A DNA stretch of 64,000 nt from Climacium dendroides (GCA_950106755.1 OX467091.1:21097538-21161537); one strand, 5' to 3'; shown: positions 48,407 to 61,205, counted from the first letter of the stretch. Numbers and translations are program-made. The notes: a model not told the origin generated them from the letters alone.

Positions 48407-51400
48407 ATGGCTCCCGAGTCGGTCGGGCCTGCGGGGGAGGGCAAGCCGCAGGAAAGGTTGTACAGGGAGCTCTCGTATCACGAACAGGAGCTCAAGTTTG
48501 CAAGGGCGGTGGAAATTTCTATTGATCTGGTGGAAGCCGCGAAGCGGCAGCTGGGATTTCTAAGGACCATTGATAGTATCACTAGCTTGCACTCCTACGG
48601 ACCTACTGTTCTTCAGGCTATTCAAAGGTGAGGCCGGAAAGAAATTACAACAGGTTGGTAGATGTATGATAGCATTGATATTCTCCCTAATTATATGTTT
48701 TTCGGGTATGCAAGCGTTAGTTTTTGTTTGCATTTACTAATATGGAGCAATTGTTGTAGTACTTCTTGTGCTAGCTAGCACGGTGTCTGACTGATCTGTC
48801 ACACACCAGTCGTGGAATGTACACCTGTGGTACACTATCTTACACTGGTGATCTGGTGTTGATCTCCACCCGAATGTTTTCATATTGTTACGGAGGTTTA
48901 GTTTATACCGATTCCCGCGTCTTCTTCAGTTTTAATTGTGCGCATTTTACTTGAAAAATGCATCTTTTAGGGGGGGAAGTTTCGAAGTTGCTGGAATTCA
49001 TATTGATGGTCGTTTTAGGTACCAAAACTGCTGGATGCCATTAGCAGCTGAGGCAGAGGATTTTGACAGCAGTACTAAGGAGTTGAAAGAGCTTGCTCTT
49101 CTGCCTCCAATAGACGTGCGATGGGTGTGGCATTGCCACACTTTAAGTCCGGTAAAATCCATAACCTGACTTACAAGTGCTCCCCCTCTCAAAATGTTTT
49201 TCTTCTGCGTGATCGCATCCCATTTTGTAAATCCATGAAGCAAATTAAATACCACTTTTGTAGTAGAGAAACTAGTAGAGAGAGAGAGCATCTTACAACG
49301 ACATTATTATGCTGTTTCGACAAGTTCTACAAAGATGTTGTAAGAACTATGTTGTTCTAAGCACCAGCTCTCACTAACCAAACGGTCAGTTCAAAAAGAG
49401 CTAGAATTCAACCATTAAATTGGTACTTTTCAGTTCAAATGGCAAACTTTTGCACAGTTTGTGCTTTAGAATTTAATCTAAGCTAAGGTATGTGCACCCA
49501 GAATCGTCACGTCAAATACACGAGCGCATTCATTTCAAGAGGCAATTCTCTTAAAAGTGTGCCAATTCAACTGATTAATTTCTTGCCGTATCCGCAGATG
49601 GCTTACAGAGAGTATTGCAAGTCGAGATATGGCCGGGTTATCGATTGTCCTCTTCTTCCTGATTCTGCAAGTGAAGGTGCAGCCCGGGAGAGGTGTCGAA
49701 AGCTTTGGACGGAGCGGTACAAAGAGGAGCCTTTCGACGTGACGTTGGTTTCGTCGGGGACGAGCACTGAAGAAGAGGCCGCTTCTACTTTCCCACCGGA
49801 AGTTCTTCCTGAACCTGAGATTGCAGCCATCGTTGCAGTCATTTCCAGGCAAAGCTCCTTCTACTACCAGGTACGCACGCAATCTCCTATCAATGATCCC
49901 TTGGAAGGGTTTTTTTTGCAACCCTGTGTGTCACCAAGGACGTCAAAAGGAAGTAGCAATTGCAACACACCGTCAATTTTTTGGCAATAATTTTGTCAAG
50001 GTTTCGTACAGACTTCGCTAAAGACTTATGGTCTATTGCAAACGATTGCAAAAAGTGCTGCAAAAGGCTTGGGCCACGGAACATCTATGCCTAGATTATT
50101 GCAAAAAACTATTGCAATCTCAAATAGTTGCAAGTACATTGCGTAGCGCTGTACTACACCATTGCAAAATTACTAATAGATTTATGGCGGTCATTCCAAA
50201 ATCACTAAAAATCTAGACTTGAGTACAAGAGAAGGTAGTCAACCCAAAAATTTCTAGATGAATAGATTTATGGCGGTCATTCCAAAATCACTAAAAATCT
50301 AGACTTGAGTACAAGAGAAGGTAGTCAACCCAAAAATTCCTAGATGAACAGATTTATGGTGGTCATTCCAAAATCACTAAAAATCTAGACTTGAGTACAA
50401 GAGAAGGTAGTCAACCCAAAAATTCCTAGATGAGTAGGGCCATTCTTTGTTTCTATAATCTTCGTGGAAGTCATTCGGTGGACACTTTTAGTCCTCATTA
50501 TCTATGCAGATTCTGGAAAAGATTTATTTTGACATTTTTTAGTCCTTTGTGTCGTTTCTAATTTGAAAGAAGGTGATGGTGCAATTCTTGTGTTGAAACT
50601 TGTGACACGAACTCACACAAAACTCTGGAAACAAGGATAGTTATAGTTTTGTGTTTTAAGTCATGTATTCAAGTGCCAAAGTTGTGGAGTACCACTAATT
50701 TAAATGAAATTGAATTTAAGTATACCTTCAAAAGTCCCTTTTTACAATTGTGTTCCCTATATATTCAAACACATTATTTCATTTTATAAGTCTCAAAAAA
50801 GTATAGATAGGGGATAGTGTTGGGGTCATTTACATTACATGCACATGTAGAATTTGCTCTCATGATAAATTGATCATTTCTAGGATTGTCTTTTTTAGAC
50901 AAATAGATATAAAATAACTATACGTGATAATGTTCAAATAAGTTTTAGAGTATGATTTGAACAAGTCTTTGTTGCCATAGGTCTTATTTGCAATTGAAAA
51001 AGAATCATATGTATTCTTAGTATTTGTTTTTTTAGACACATTATAAATAAATTACAAATACAAATGCTTTATAGGGATTTTTTCTGTAATGAAATACTAG
51101 AAAATGTCCCATACTAGTAAATAACTTTCAATTGAAGGTGAAAAATGTGCACTAATTTTTTCTTGTATTAATGTCTTTGTTCTAAATTTTGGTACTATTA
51201 CATTATTGTAGTCAATATATGTGAATAAAAAGCCACATCCCAATATACAATGCATACACAATAGAACCTCTAAAGGTAGAACTGCTTGAGATGGAGGAAT
51301 ATTCCTTATGTCCAAGTGCTTGAAATGGAGAAACATGATTCATAAGCTTTTGCTAAAAAAATGAATTAGGGCTAGTAACTTTTTACTAAAAAGTGTGTTT

Positions 51401-54400
51401 ACAAATTCAAACATAAGCAAAGAGACAAGCAGGGAATAAAGCAAGATCACCGACAATTCTAGAGTATGTTTCCAGAACGGAGACATAAAAAGCCTAGAGA
51501 AAATATACGTGCTTGTTGCACTTTCTTCAAGGTACAAACATTGAAAATAGTGCTCAGTTTTAGAAAATCTACCAGTTCAACTTTGACTTTTTATAACTTG
51601 TGATTATGATAATCAAATGTTGTTCTTGGATTTTGCCCAACTTTGTTCCAAAATTGTCTTTATGTGATTAAGAAATGAGAGCTTTCGTGACACTCAATAC
51701 TGTTTGTCAAAGAAATTTGCTTGGTTTAAGGTGATCCTCTACCTTGATATGCCAACACTCTCACTGTTTGGTTGCAGGTTTCCCAGCCTTACATGTGGGA
51801 AGAAGCGTTCCTGCAAGCTGCATTGGAGAGATACAAATGCTTTTTGCACATTGTGAACAAATCACGAGGCAGTATTATGTGTGTCCCTACTTACGACATT
51901 GACCTAATATGGCACGCGCATCAGGTAATTATCTTTGCTCCCCCACCCCTTGTACTGGATAGATGAAGTGTAAGCTGTAGACGTACCCATTCTTGACTAC
52001 GTACCCATTTCCAAAATTATAATTTTTGACTATCAGTGTATCCATTTTGACTATGCACACATTTTCAAAATCATGATTTTAGAGAATGACATTTAACACT
52101 CATTTATCATGTAAATTTAAAAGGCCACGCTTTCGGATGGTGTGATGAAGCTCCGAGCAATAGCGACATGCCTTACGAGAATAATCAGATCTCACGAACA
52201 CAATGAGATTTGCTTTGTAAGAAGAATTCGCTCAGTTAGAGGCAATTACACCGGTTCCAGACAAGCACCTGAGAATGACTTAACACTCTTGAACTTCAGG
52301 GCTGGCAAACCTTAGCCTCCCGTGCATTGTGGCTCCTTTTCCACTCAAAAGTCTTGGATGCCCATGAATCCTGCATTATTGTAAAAGTTTCCTTGGGATT
52401 CAAGAGTTTCAAGAGGGAAAGGATCTATAATGCATTACCTCTGGATCTAAAAGAGGGGAAGCTTTGCATCAACAGAAGCTACATTTCAGGAAGTTTGAGT
52501 AGGACTTCACTAGAAAAGCAAACTAGTACTATAGAGACAGACTCCTGTTGGGACTTTAATTACTAGAAAAGCAAACCAGTACTACAGAGACAGAGCCTCG
52601 TCAAGAGAGTAGCACTGTCAGGACTCAAGAACAAGGAACACCCGAGCTTCAGTCCTGAACAAGGTTAAAAAATGTGGCTACATTTAGCAAATCTTCGATC
52701 TACCCAAAAGAATTCAGAACAAACGCGAACACCAAGATTCAATTTAAATCTCCAGCACGTTAATTTTACAACAACCCGAGCTAGCTAATTGGGAAAATCA
52801 CATCCGGAGGCCACTAGCTAGTCAAGAATGGTTAAGTACAGATTTCAGTGCGTGATTAGTTACAGATTACAATGAGCTCAACAGATACAGTTTACTGCAT
52901 TAATACTTACAATGGCAGATTACAGATTTCAATGAATGAGCCCTTTCATTTGGTGTTAATGCCAGACTCCCCGTGGGTTAGTGCGTCACAGGTGTCGCCC
53001 GTCGCCTACGCCCGCGACACCAAGGCGCTGCTAGGCTGCGTGGTGGACCACGACGACAGCATGGAGCGCGGGCCGTACACCAAGCTGGGCGACAGCTTCG
53101 AAGACACCACGCAACTCTGGGAGAGCACGTTCGGACACCCTTACGAAAGAGCCGGATCCATGTACCGCGGCACCCCGCCCGTCAACCTGCCCGCTCCCCC
53201 GCACGACGGCAGTGACGGACAGAAGATTCTGGAGTGGAAGCCCGTGGAGCTCTCGTCTAACTATGGGCTGCGGGACATCAACCGCAAGTTTCCCATCTTG
53301 GTGCCCCGACGAGTTGTGCAAGTAAGGCTTTTGTCTCACCTGTTAATCAATCTGCGCATGCATGCAGGAGTCAGAGCTTTATTTTTCAACATGGAAATAG
53401 AATTTCAGTACATGCTGGTGTCGTGATCTTGGCTGCACTATTGCTTTATAATCTTTGTTGTTGCTGACTACTTCAAATCTCCTTTGAAATTCGCTTAATT
53501 CCACCTGCTAAATTAAGCAAGAGTGTTGAGCGTCACGTTTCTGCAGCTCGCTTCACACGTTGCATGACTGATTCTCGATCTCATTTGCACATGAATCTGC
53601 AGTTAGGCTAGAGATGTCACAACAAATTACTAATAGATTCCAATGCTTGGAGATTGTTGCAGGAGTGATCATTTTTTTTTGGTTTTAGCTAATTCAACAT
53701 AGAAATAGAATTTCAAAGCAAATTGGGCTATTCTTTGCTACACTATCACTCAACAATCTTTCTTTTGACGACTAATTAAAATACCCTTCCCAATCCACTT
53801 CCTCGAGAAATACGAGGGTGTTGTGTGTCACATTTCTGCAGTGTCTCAAGTTGCATGACTGATTCTTGATCTCATCTGCAACTGAATTTGCATTTAGAGA
53901 TGTCAAAGCAGATTACAAATAGATTCCAATGTTTGGAGGTTGTTTGGAGGTTATCCATCTTTGCAGTCCAACTTTATGGCATCTAAGTGGATAGTCTCTC
54001 ACTTGAGGGTCTACAAGAGTTTTGAGGTTAGTAGTATTTTGGCTCCAAGGCAAGACCTTTGCGAGGCCTTGAGGTTTGTACCTAGAGGTCCACAAAGTTA
54101 GCTAGCTTGCAAACATGGAATAGTAGGAAGCAATCGTGAATAAAAGGATTCTGCTAAGAACCCACTGTTACACACCCTATTGTTGAATGAAAATCTGTAC
54201 AATATTTCAATTCATTAAAAATTGATACTACACTTTACTACCAAGTATTCGAGTTCTCTCCTTCGTATCAATCCTGTGACTGACGCTAGCTTTCCATGTG
54301 CTTTTCCACAGGTCTGCATCCTCATCCGCAGCGCCACGAACGTGATCAACGTCGCCCAAGAGAAGATCAACCTCTTCGTGCGCTTGCGCGCCTTACAAGC

Positions 54401-56848
54401 CCACAAGCTCCTGAAACTGGACACCCCCGTCGTGCCCTTCACCTCCAACCCGCAGTGGCAGAAGCTGTGGCACCTGCATTGCGAGGTTGCCACGGGAGGA
54501 GTGGTCCTGGAGCTTCGGTGTCGAGAGGAAGGCTGCCTGAGCACGCTCAGCCAGTCCAAGCTCATCGGCTCCACGGTGCTCACCTGGGAGAAACTCCAGA
54601 ACTCCGCGATGCTGTCGATCGACACCGTGTTCACGCTCAAGGAGAGGCGGTGGGGCGGGGAGAAGAGGAAAGACCCGATTCAGCTACGGTTGGGGGCGTC
54701 GATCACGCCGCCTGTGCAGGGGCCGTATTTGTTGAAGTCGGTGCCGGACAGGGTGACGGATGACTCGGGGGCTATGTTATCGAATTTGATTCTGAAGATG
54801 AATAAGTATCAGCCGCAACGGGGAAGGTGGATCTCGAGAACGGTGCTCAATCATATGGGCAAGGAGTGCTTCGTGATTCGAATCAGGTGCGGGGTCCGAT
54901 CCACTGACTGATGAAATTGAGAACAGATTGGCGATGTAGTCCATCTAACTTCCAAGGCAAGAGAAATGGACCCAAAACCCAAACCCTGGAACCCTGGTGC
55001 AGGGCTGTCAATGCGACATGGATACCAAGTGAGAGATTACAGAATCTGTAACCCAAAACCCAAAACCCTGGTGCAGGGCTGTGCACGACATGATTGATAC
55101 CAATTGAGAGATTCCAGAATTGGTAAGCATGTTCTGTAATGGGTGCCCCATGATGTGAACAGGGTGGCGAAGGGCATATGGAGGAAGAATGGGGATCGAC
55201 CCGAAGGCGTGGAGTGGAACGAGCGCGTCATCAACGTCTGCGAGGGCGGCTGGACTTACGTCGCGGGACCGACTGGCTACGCTCCAAGTATGGAACCATC
55301 CAATTGATACCTTCCAAAGTTAGAATTAACCCTCGCAATTCAATATCACCATCACCATATCTAAGTAATTTGTGACTTGCGATCTCGTCTCCAGGCAAAA
55401 TCGTGGGAAGCGCAACACCGTATGCCGATGAGCTGGAGCATTACAGACTGAGCTGGCATCTCACCACGGGCGCCACGCTGGTGATCTCCCGACCTCTGGA
55501 AGAAGGCAACGACTGGGAGCATCACCTCCAATTCAGCCTCACGGGCTCCTCCAATAACTTGGCAAGCCCAGCTCTAAACTCTAATCACACTCTCAACCTC
55601 CCATTCACCTCTCATATACGAATTTCCTGCCGAATCTCTGCTTCGTGTCCGTATGAAATTTTGACCTCAACCAATCCGCATCTCTAATTTCACAAAAAGA
55701 AAAATTTAATTAAAAATTTGGTAGCCATCCTTTGAAGAAAGCGTAATATCTCACTGGTCTAGCTTCATGGTACAGAAAATCCATAACCTAGGCTTACAAC
55801 ATACAGCAACTCCCGAATCTATGCTTCGTGTCCGTATGAATTTTTCACCCCAAACCAATCTCATAGCTAATTTCACATCTATTTCTAAAATTAAACAGCC
55901 ATCCTTTGAATAAAGCGTAATACCTCGTTGTTTCAGCTTTCATGAAACCGAAAATCGATAAACCAGGCTTGCAACATACAGGAACGCCCAGACCGAAAAT
56001 CAAAGTCAAATATCATAAAACCCGAAAACCAGGCAACATACAGTAACGCAGAGAAAATCAAGTCAAATTTCAAAAGAAAACGTACCCTCCAACCGCAAAA
56101 TTCGTGAATCTACATTTCAAGAGATTGGAAAATGCCAATATGTTAAAAGGGAATCTGCATTTGATGTTCGGGCCGATTAAATAGCGCAGGCTCACAACCT
56201 ACAGTCTCATCCTAACCCCATGCCTCGCTCCCTTCGCCGCAGGTGCGCTTAATCAATGGCCGCAAGCTCCAATACGAAGTCCCGAACACCCCCGCCTCCG
56301 AAGAAGAAGGCTTCGTGACCCTCATCCGCTACAACGCCACGACCCCGCAAGGCAAAGCCACCGCCCTCTTCAACTGGAAAGTCTCCGCCATGGAGATTCA
56401 CCCGGAAGAAGACATCATCCTCGTCCTCCTCCTCTGCACGGCGACCATGCGTTCCGTAGCAGACTTCGGAGGGAAACACCTCGGGAACTTGTTCGCGCAG
56501 CGGCGGCATAAGGAGTCGAAGCCTGGGCAGAAGGACTGGGGGTCAGTCGTGGTGGAGCACGCAGCGGGGCAGTCGAATCTCGCCATGTGGTACTTGAACA
56601 CGATGGAGCAAGAGGAAGAGGGCGGAGTGGGGGTGGCGCCGCAGTCACGCGGCGCCGGTCACGCCGGGCCGATGGGGGGGAACTGCGGCAGTAGTTGCAG
56701 CGGGGACATGGGGTGGGGCGACGCAGCGCACGCGGGCTGGCGGCAGGTGACGAAGGAGGAGACGTCGGTGGCGACGGTGGGCGCGTGGGGAAGACGCACC
56801 GGGAGTGGAATTCAATTGGATTTGTCGCGATTGCACAAGAAGCAATAG
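48407..56848 (+). CDS. GRDP: glycine-rich domain-containing protein (GRDP, DUF1399 family)
   Basis: Homologue of Arabidopsis GRDP1/GRDP2, large plant proteins tied genetically to growth and abiotic-stress or hormone responses; molecular function unknown. Nine exons join in frame to 858 residues: 48407-48627, 49019-49151, 49598-49870, 51778-51924, 52992-53321, 54312-54886, 55163-55287, 55395-55561 and 56243-56848. Family features in order are the DUF1399-type motifs WVWHCHTLSP and AYREYCKSRYG (residues about 110-135), IDLIWHAHQ followed across the splice by VSPVAYARDT, GCVVDHDD, LWESTFGHPYERAGSMYRG, then IRSATNVINVAQEKINLFVR and FNWKVSAMEIHPEED. The C-terminal region from about residue 790 is rich in Gly (GPMGGNCGSS), shorter than in some relatives. 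Intron 8 begins with GC instead of GT. Several introns hold local tandem duplications. The start is the first ATG, giving MAPESVGPAGEG. Confidence 0.93.
50175..50432 (+). repeat. three tandem 86-bp units in GRDP intron 3
   Basis: Units start at 50175, 50261 and 50347 with 'aatagatttatgg' or the variant 'aacagatttatgg', and differ by only a few bases, so the array is young. The first unit abuts the TTGCAA-rich repeat described at 48200-48345. Confidence 0.95.
52509..52595 (+). repeat. short direct repeat in GRDP intron 4
   Basis: 'actagaaaagcaaac' plus 'agtacta' and 'agagacag' occur at 52509 and again at 52562, a 53-base period with two substitutions. Confidence 0.8.
53387..53960 (+). repeat. 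diverged tandem duplication, about 308-bp period, in GRDP intron 5
   Basis: The unit starting 'caacatggaaatagaatttc' at 53387 recurs at 53695 as 'caacatagaaatagaatttc'. Both continue through 'tgcatgactgattct', 'gatctcat' and 'agattccaatg', with moderate divergence. Confidence 0.85.
54960..55127 (+). repeat. tandem duplication of about 80 bp in GRDP intron 6
   Basis: Two units share 'acccaaaacccaaaccctgg'-like starts, then 'tggtgcagggctgt', 'gacatg', 'gataccaa' and 'tgagagatt'. The left part resembles telomeric CCCTAAA only loosely and is not a telomeric array. Confidence 0.75.
55562..56242 (+). other. GC-AG intron 8 of GRDP with internal 183-bp tandem duplication
   Basis: Exon 8 ends AATAACTTG and is followed by GCAAGC; no GT donor in a suitable phase lies nearby. 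The acceptor is TCGCCGCAG at 56234-56242, and joining keeps phase 0. Inside, 'cttcgtgtccgtatgaa' starts at 55641 and 55824, and the sequence from there on is repeated with a period of about 183 bases up to about 55990. Confidence 0.8.
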
Positions 56849-59489
56849 CGAGGATGGTGTGTCGGGGAAATGAGTTTCGAATGAGTTTCGGAGTTTTTTC
56901 AAAGGCCAAAATTGTTGTTGTGGAGTTTGAAGATGCATGATATTGTTCATTAGTACTCTCTAGCTATGCCTCCTTTAACTTGAAGGAAGAGTTGAATGTG
57001 AAGGAAAGAATGTCATGGGGTGGCCAAACTTTGCAGGTTCACAGAAAGGATAATTCCTTTGCTTTGAGCCAATATTCCCGGGCCTTTGGAGATCACATGC
57101 TATGTTTAACAATTTTATATACTTTCACTTTGGTTCACAAGTTGAAATGGTGGTAATGCATAATATTATTCATTACCAAGGTATTTCGTCTCTTCTTTTT
57201 AATTTGAAGAAAAAGGTAGGTATTTAGGAAAGAATGTCATGAGGACTGGGCAAACCTCCTTGGTTGACAAGGAGGATATTCTCTTAATTGCTTAAAGCCA
57301 ATATTCTTGAATAGCTTGTAGTATTTTGGAGATCACATGTTGTAAGGTGGATCTTTATGGTATATTAGGATTGGCAAATGGATTTTTGAATTAAAAATGT
57401 TTTCATCAAGTCTCATAATAATTTGTACTTCTGTGTCAATGGAGAGAAACTACACTTTGTAAGAAATTTTGATTTGTTGTCAAACTAAATGCAACCAAAA
57501 AGTTCTCAAGTCTCATTTTAAAAAGAGATTTTTAGAAATTGTAAAGTTTTTTCTTCTACTTTTCATGGGTCTCTCCTTGGAATTTTGTTAGCCTACAATT
57601 TAGAATTATTGTACATTTCCATGTATGGTTCTATAAATCTTTTGTCTTTTTTACAAGGTTTGGCCAATTTTTCTGCATCAAAATCCATTCTAAGAAGGAC
57701 CTTTAAGTTGTGTTGAAATTAGTAACCAAGATCAAAAATCAATTTTTGAATTTTTTAGAGTTTCCAAATTTTCCACAATTTATGTAAAGAATATGACATT
57801 ATTGTAAAGAATATGATATTATCCCTTTGGCATCACTACTACATAAATAATAATCCAAACCTTCGGATATTATAATTTGTATGGTGAATGATAAACATGA
57901 TAAGATATACAAAAAAAAATTTAAATGATCAAGATATATATGAAATTATACAATACAACTTTTCATTAACTATTAGTATGACAAAGTAGGCTTGATTCTC
58001 ACAAATTGAGGTTGGAAACTATGGCCCATTCCGAATCTAAACATCGCTTGTTTTTAAGAGTCCAATATTTGATATGATGTGAATAATTGATAATGGTTGG
58101 AACACCCAAAATTGCCAATGTTCTAAAAGCATTTAAGTACATATAAGAAGTACATATCAATACATATAGAGCCTTCGATGTACTATAAAATCAGTCTACA
58201 CCTCTAATCAATTACATATACTCATTGTTGAAGACATAATTTAAGAATATCTACAACTTTGAGTCTTCATAGCTTTTACATATATTATTAGCTTTGTCTC
58301 AAAACAAATCTATAGTTTCTAGTGAGCAATAGTAGGTGAAGGACCAGTAACTATGTCTATGACTCCAACAACTATTGACTTCATACAACTTGTAAAAAAT
58401 TGCACAATTAAACAATTCAACATGGTTTCTATTATTATATTGAAAATCTTTTTGTGTGGTCATGTTTATAATCAAAAGGGGATTCTAACTTCTTTTAGAA
58501 TGCATTTTTGGGACATTGTATGAATAAACTACAAATTTTCAAAGTATAGAAAATAGGTATTTGTAAATCTAACTATAAACTCTCAAAAATAAACAAGAAT
58601 ATGTAGTGGTTGGTTTTTGAAATGGGTCAAAATTAGGCGTAGTTACTTTGGATTCAATTTCACATACGAATACATGAATTGCAAGCACCTATACACAAAT
58701 GTTGGAAGTTCAATCTATAACTTAGTTTGAATCATGGTTCAAATACCTTTTTCAGATATAAACCTCATCACATAAAACCTCTCTCCAAATCTATGATGCC
58801 AACATCACAAACCCTAAAATGATGTGGCCCTCATGACCCAAGTAATCACCAAAATAATTCACAATTATTGAACCAACAGGTGCATTCTTTGTTTCTACAG
58901 TTAACAATGAAGTCATCCATCAAACCAAGGCTAGCATCCTTACAGGGTTAAAAAACAACATTATCAATTTACCCCTAGAATTATGCAGCCCTCATGACCA
59001 AGGCAGTCACCAAAACACTCCACAATTACTGGAGCAACACGTGCATTCTTTGTTTCTACAAATAACAGTGAATAATAATCCATCAGAGAGGCATCCTTAC
59101 AGGGTTAAAAAGTAACACTAGCTTCCCTGTACAAACCGAGAATTCAGCCCAACTGCCTCCCTAAACTGAAATGTTATTGAAAAAGAATTGAAATCGATTA
59201 GACTCGATGTCATATACGAGTACATGAAAAAGAATTGCAAGCACCTATACACAGGTGTTGGAAGTTCAGTCTACAACTGAGTTCGAATACATCAATACCT
59301 CTGCACATACTAACCTCTTCCATAATCAAACTCCTCCAGTCGTTGACATAAAATCTCTCTCCCAATCCATGATGCTAGCATGACACAAAACCCACACAAA
59401 ACCCTCCGATTTCTAGACCAAAAATTAGCTTGCCCTACCTGTACACTAGGAATCACTAACCCTAACCTGCGAGAACACGGTGTCCTTCC
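56849..59489. other. gene-free spacer between GRDP and PEF, with a duplicated 3' flank
   Basis: This is the convergent interval between the two genes' 3' ends. Positions 58821-58985 and 58982-59125 are tandem units with a 161-base period ('ccctcatgacc', 'gtgcattctttgtttctac', 'catccttacagggtta'). Positions 58660-58810 and 59215-59390 are an outer pair about 556 bases apart ('gcaagcacctatacaca', 'tgttggaagttca'). No gene is recognised. Confidence 0.6.
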
Positions 59490-60374
59490 CTAGGCAGCGA
59501 TGTAAGGGATGACCATCAGCATGAAACTGGTGTAATCAAACGCAGCATTCCCATTCTTCGCTCGATCATGATCCCTGAACTTCTCCGTCAACCCCTTCAC
59601 AATGAACCCGCACTCCACGAACTGTCCATATCCAATACTCTTCTTGCCATACCCATACCCCGAATGGTCATACTTCTTCACCAACATGTCCAACACTGAG
59701 GGAGGAATCGCAAAGTAGAACGGTTTACTACGCAGCACTTGTTCCAACTCCTGCACATCAATAGTCCCACTCCCATCCCTATCAAACTCCATGAACTTCT
59801 CATGCCACAAACCCAGCTCCTTCCACAAATTCACGAACCCCGTGCGTCCAATTCGTGTGGGATCGGATTGATTCTCAGCGAACAGGTGCACCATGAGGCG
59901 GACTGTCCGAGGGGTGAAAGCCTCACGCCCTTGGGAGAGTAAACGTCCGAGCTCGTTTGCGTCGATTGTGCCGTTCCTGTCGAGATCTGCTTGCTGGAAG
60001 ATTTGAATTATAGTTGAATCTGTGTTGGGAGGGAACATTGAGGAAGATGATGGGGGGGCGCCATAAGGACTTGTGGGAGGGTAAGAGCTCCCGTATGCGC
60101 TGGCTGGAGAGTATGAGGTGGCTGGAGAGTATGAGCTTGATTGGGAGTATGAGCTTGCGGGTGGCGTGGGGTAGCCTTGGGGAGGTTGTTGATAGCCACC
60201 ATAGCCGCTGGAATTGCCGTATTGAGTTGGAGAAGGGGTGCTTTGTTGCCGGGCGTAAGGATTATAAGTGTCGCTACTGTAAGATACGCTGCTGTTGTAA
60301 CCCTGATTGTAACCCTGGCCGGAACTGTAAGAGGGAGCCGTCGGTCCCGGGGGCGTGTAGTGGCTATACGACAT
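59490..60374 (-). CDS. penta-EF-hand calcium-binding protein (CML49/CML50-like)
   Basis: 294-residue plant penta-EF-hand (sorcin/ALG-2-like) protein, a cytosolic calcium sensor that in this family dimerises through its C-terminal EF-hand. The coding region is a single exon. Residues 1 to about 115 are a low-complexity Tyr/Ser/Pro/Gly-rich tail (GQGYNQGYN, YGGYQQPPQGYPTPP, repeated SYSPA), typical of the group. EF-hand 1 is canonical (DLDRNGTIDANEL), as is EF-hand 3 (FDRDGSGTIDVQEL). The others are degenerate, and the protein ends MLMVIPYIAA like its relatives. The start is the ATG giving MSYSHYTPPG; a GTG six bases upstream is not needed. The 5' UTR is split by an intron (60490-61205). Confidence 0.93.
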   Translation of the reverse strand: MSYSHYTPPGPTAPSYSSGQGYNQGYNSSVSYSSDTYNPYARQQSTPSPTQYGNSSGYGGYQQPPQGYPTPPASSYSQSSSYSPATSYSPASAYGSSYPPTSPYGAPPSSSSMFPPNTDSTIIQIFQQADLDRNGTIDANELGRLLSQGREAFTPRTVRLMVHLFAENQSDPTRIGRTGFVNLWKELGLWHEKFMEFDRDGSGTIDVQELEQVLRSKPFYFAIPPSVLDMLVKKYDHSGYGYGKKSIGYGQFVECGFIVKGLTEKFRDHDRAKNGNAAFDYTSFMLMVIPYIAA

Positions 60375-60489
60375 ACTCACACGCCTTCGAAAACCTAAAA
60401 AGGCCTCCGAGAACCTTCAGAAAAGGGCTGCAACCGAAAAATTTCCGAAACGAAACCCTAGTTCTCGACCTGTAGAAATTGAAATTCAC

Positions 60490-61205
60490 CTGCAGAAGCA
60501 ACAAATTTGCAAACAAACTTCTCAATCTCAATTCTCAAGCGCAGCGTTCTACTCCAATGAATACAAAATCAATACTTCCTAGTGTAGAGCATGCCGCCCT
60601 AGAAATAGAACGCAGAGAAACCTCGAACAAAGTCGAACACCAAAATCCTACCAAGCTTGATTATTACGAAAAACACGCGGAATAGGGGAATTCAAAACGA
60701 GAATTAAGCAAACGTCTGCTCCACTCTAGCTCCAACCACAATACACTCTTGTAAATACAAATCACTGCCTCCAAGACTAGAGCATGCCGCCCCAGAAACA
60801 GAACTCACAAAATCCTTAAGCAGAGTCGAACCCAAAATTCTACCAAGCTTGATTGTAACGAAAACCACACGGAGCGGAAGAATTCAAAACTAGAAGAAAG
60901 CAAACGTCTACTCCACTCTAACTCCAACCACAATACACTCTTGTAAATACAAAACACTACCTCCAAGACTAGAGCATGCCGCCTCAGAAGCAGAATTCAC
61001 AAAATCCTTAAACAGAGTCGAACCCCAAATCCTACCAAGCTTGATTGTAACGAAAACCACACGAAATCGAAGAGAATTCAAAACGAGAAGAAAGCAAACA
61101 TCTGCTCAACTATAGCTTCAACCACAATTGAAACCCAAGGTTTGCATCCCCAAAACACGCGACTGAATACCGAAAGAATTGAAACCCAAGGATGATTTAA
61201 CAAAC
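60490..61205 (-). other. 5'-UTR intron of the penta-EF-hand gene
   Basis: On the minus strand the donor is CTTCAG|GTTTGT (61206/61205) and the acceptor TTCTGCAG|GTGAAT (60490/60489), placing a 716-base intron just upstream of the coding exon. Most of it is a 192-bp tandem array. The assignment rests on splice-site quality and on the pyrimidine-rich start region upstream. Confidence 0.6.
60540..61135 (-). repeat. tandem array, 192-bp period, about three units
   Basis: 'ccaagcttgatt' occurs at 60651, 60843 and 61035, exactly 192 bases apart. Each unit also has 'ctagagcatgccgcc', 'cagagtcgaac', 'gcaaacgtctgctcca' and 'caatacactcttgtaaatac'. The units are well conserved and end close to the proposed splice donor. 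Confidence 0.95.

Noticed and set aside
50175..50432. CRISPR-like array
   Set aside because: The 86-bp units are directly abutting with no unique spacers, inside an intron of a plant gene; it is a minisatellite.
54296..54763. 155-codon frame in the +2 register of GRDP exon 6
   Set aside because: The GC-rich exon leaves other frames open by chance; only the main frame matches the GRDP family and splices in phase.
54960..55090. Interstitial telomere-like repeat (acccaaaaccc)
   Set aside because: The units are acccaaa-type within an 80-bp duplication, not an array of the plant telomere heptamer.
56415..56909. 164-codon minus-strand frame, Pro/Arg-rich
   Set aside because: Antisense of the glycine-rich 3' end of GRDP; low-complexity composition mirrors it.
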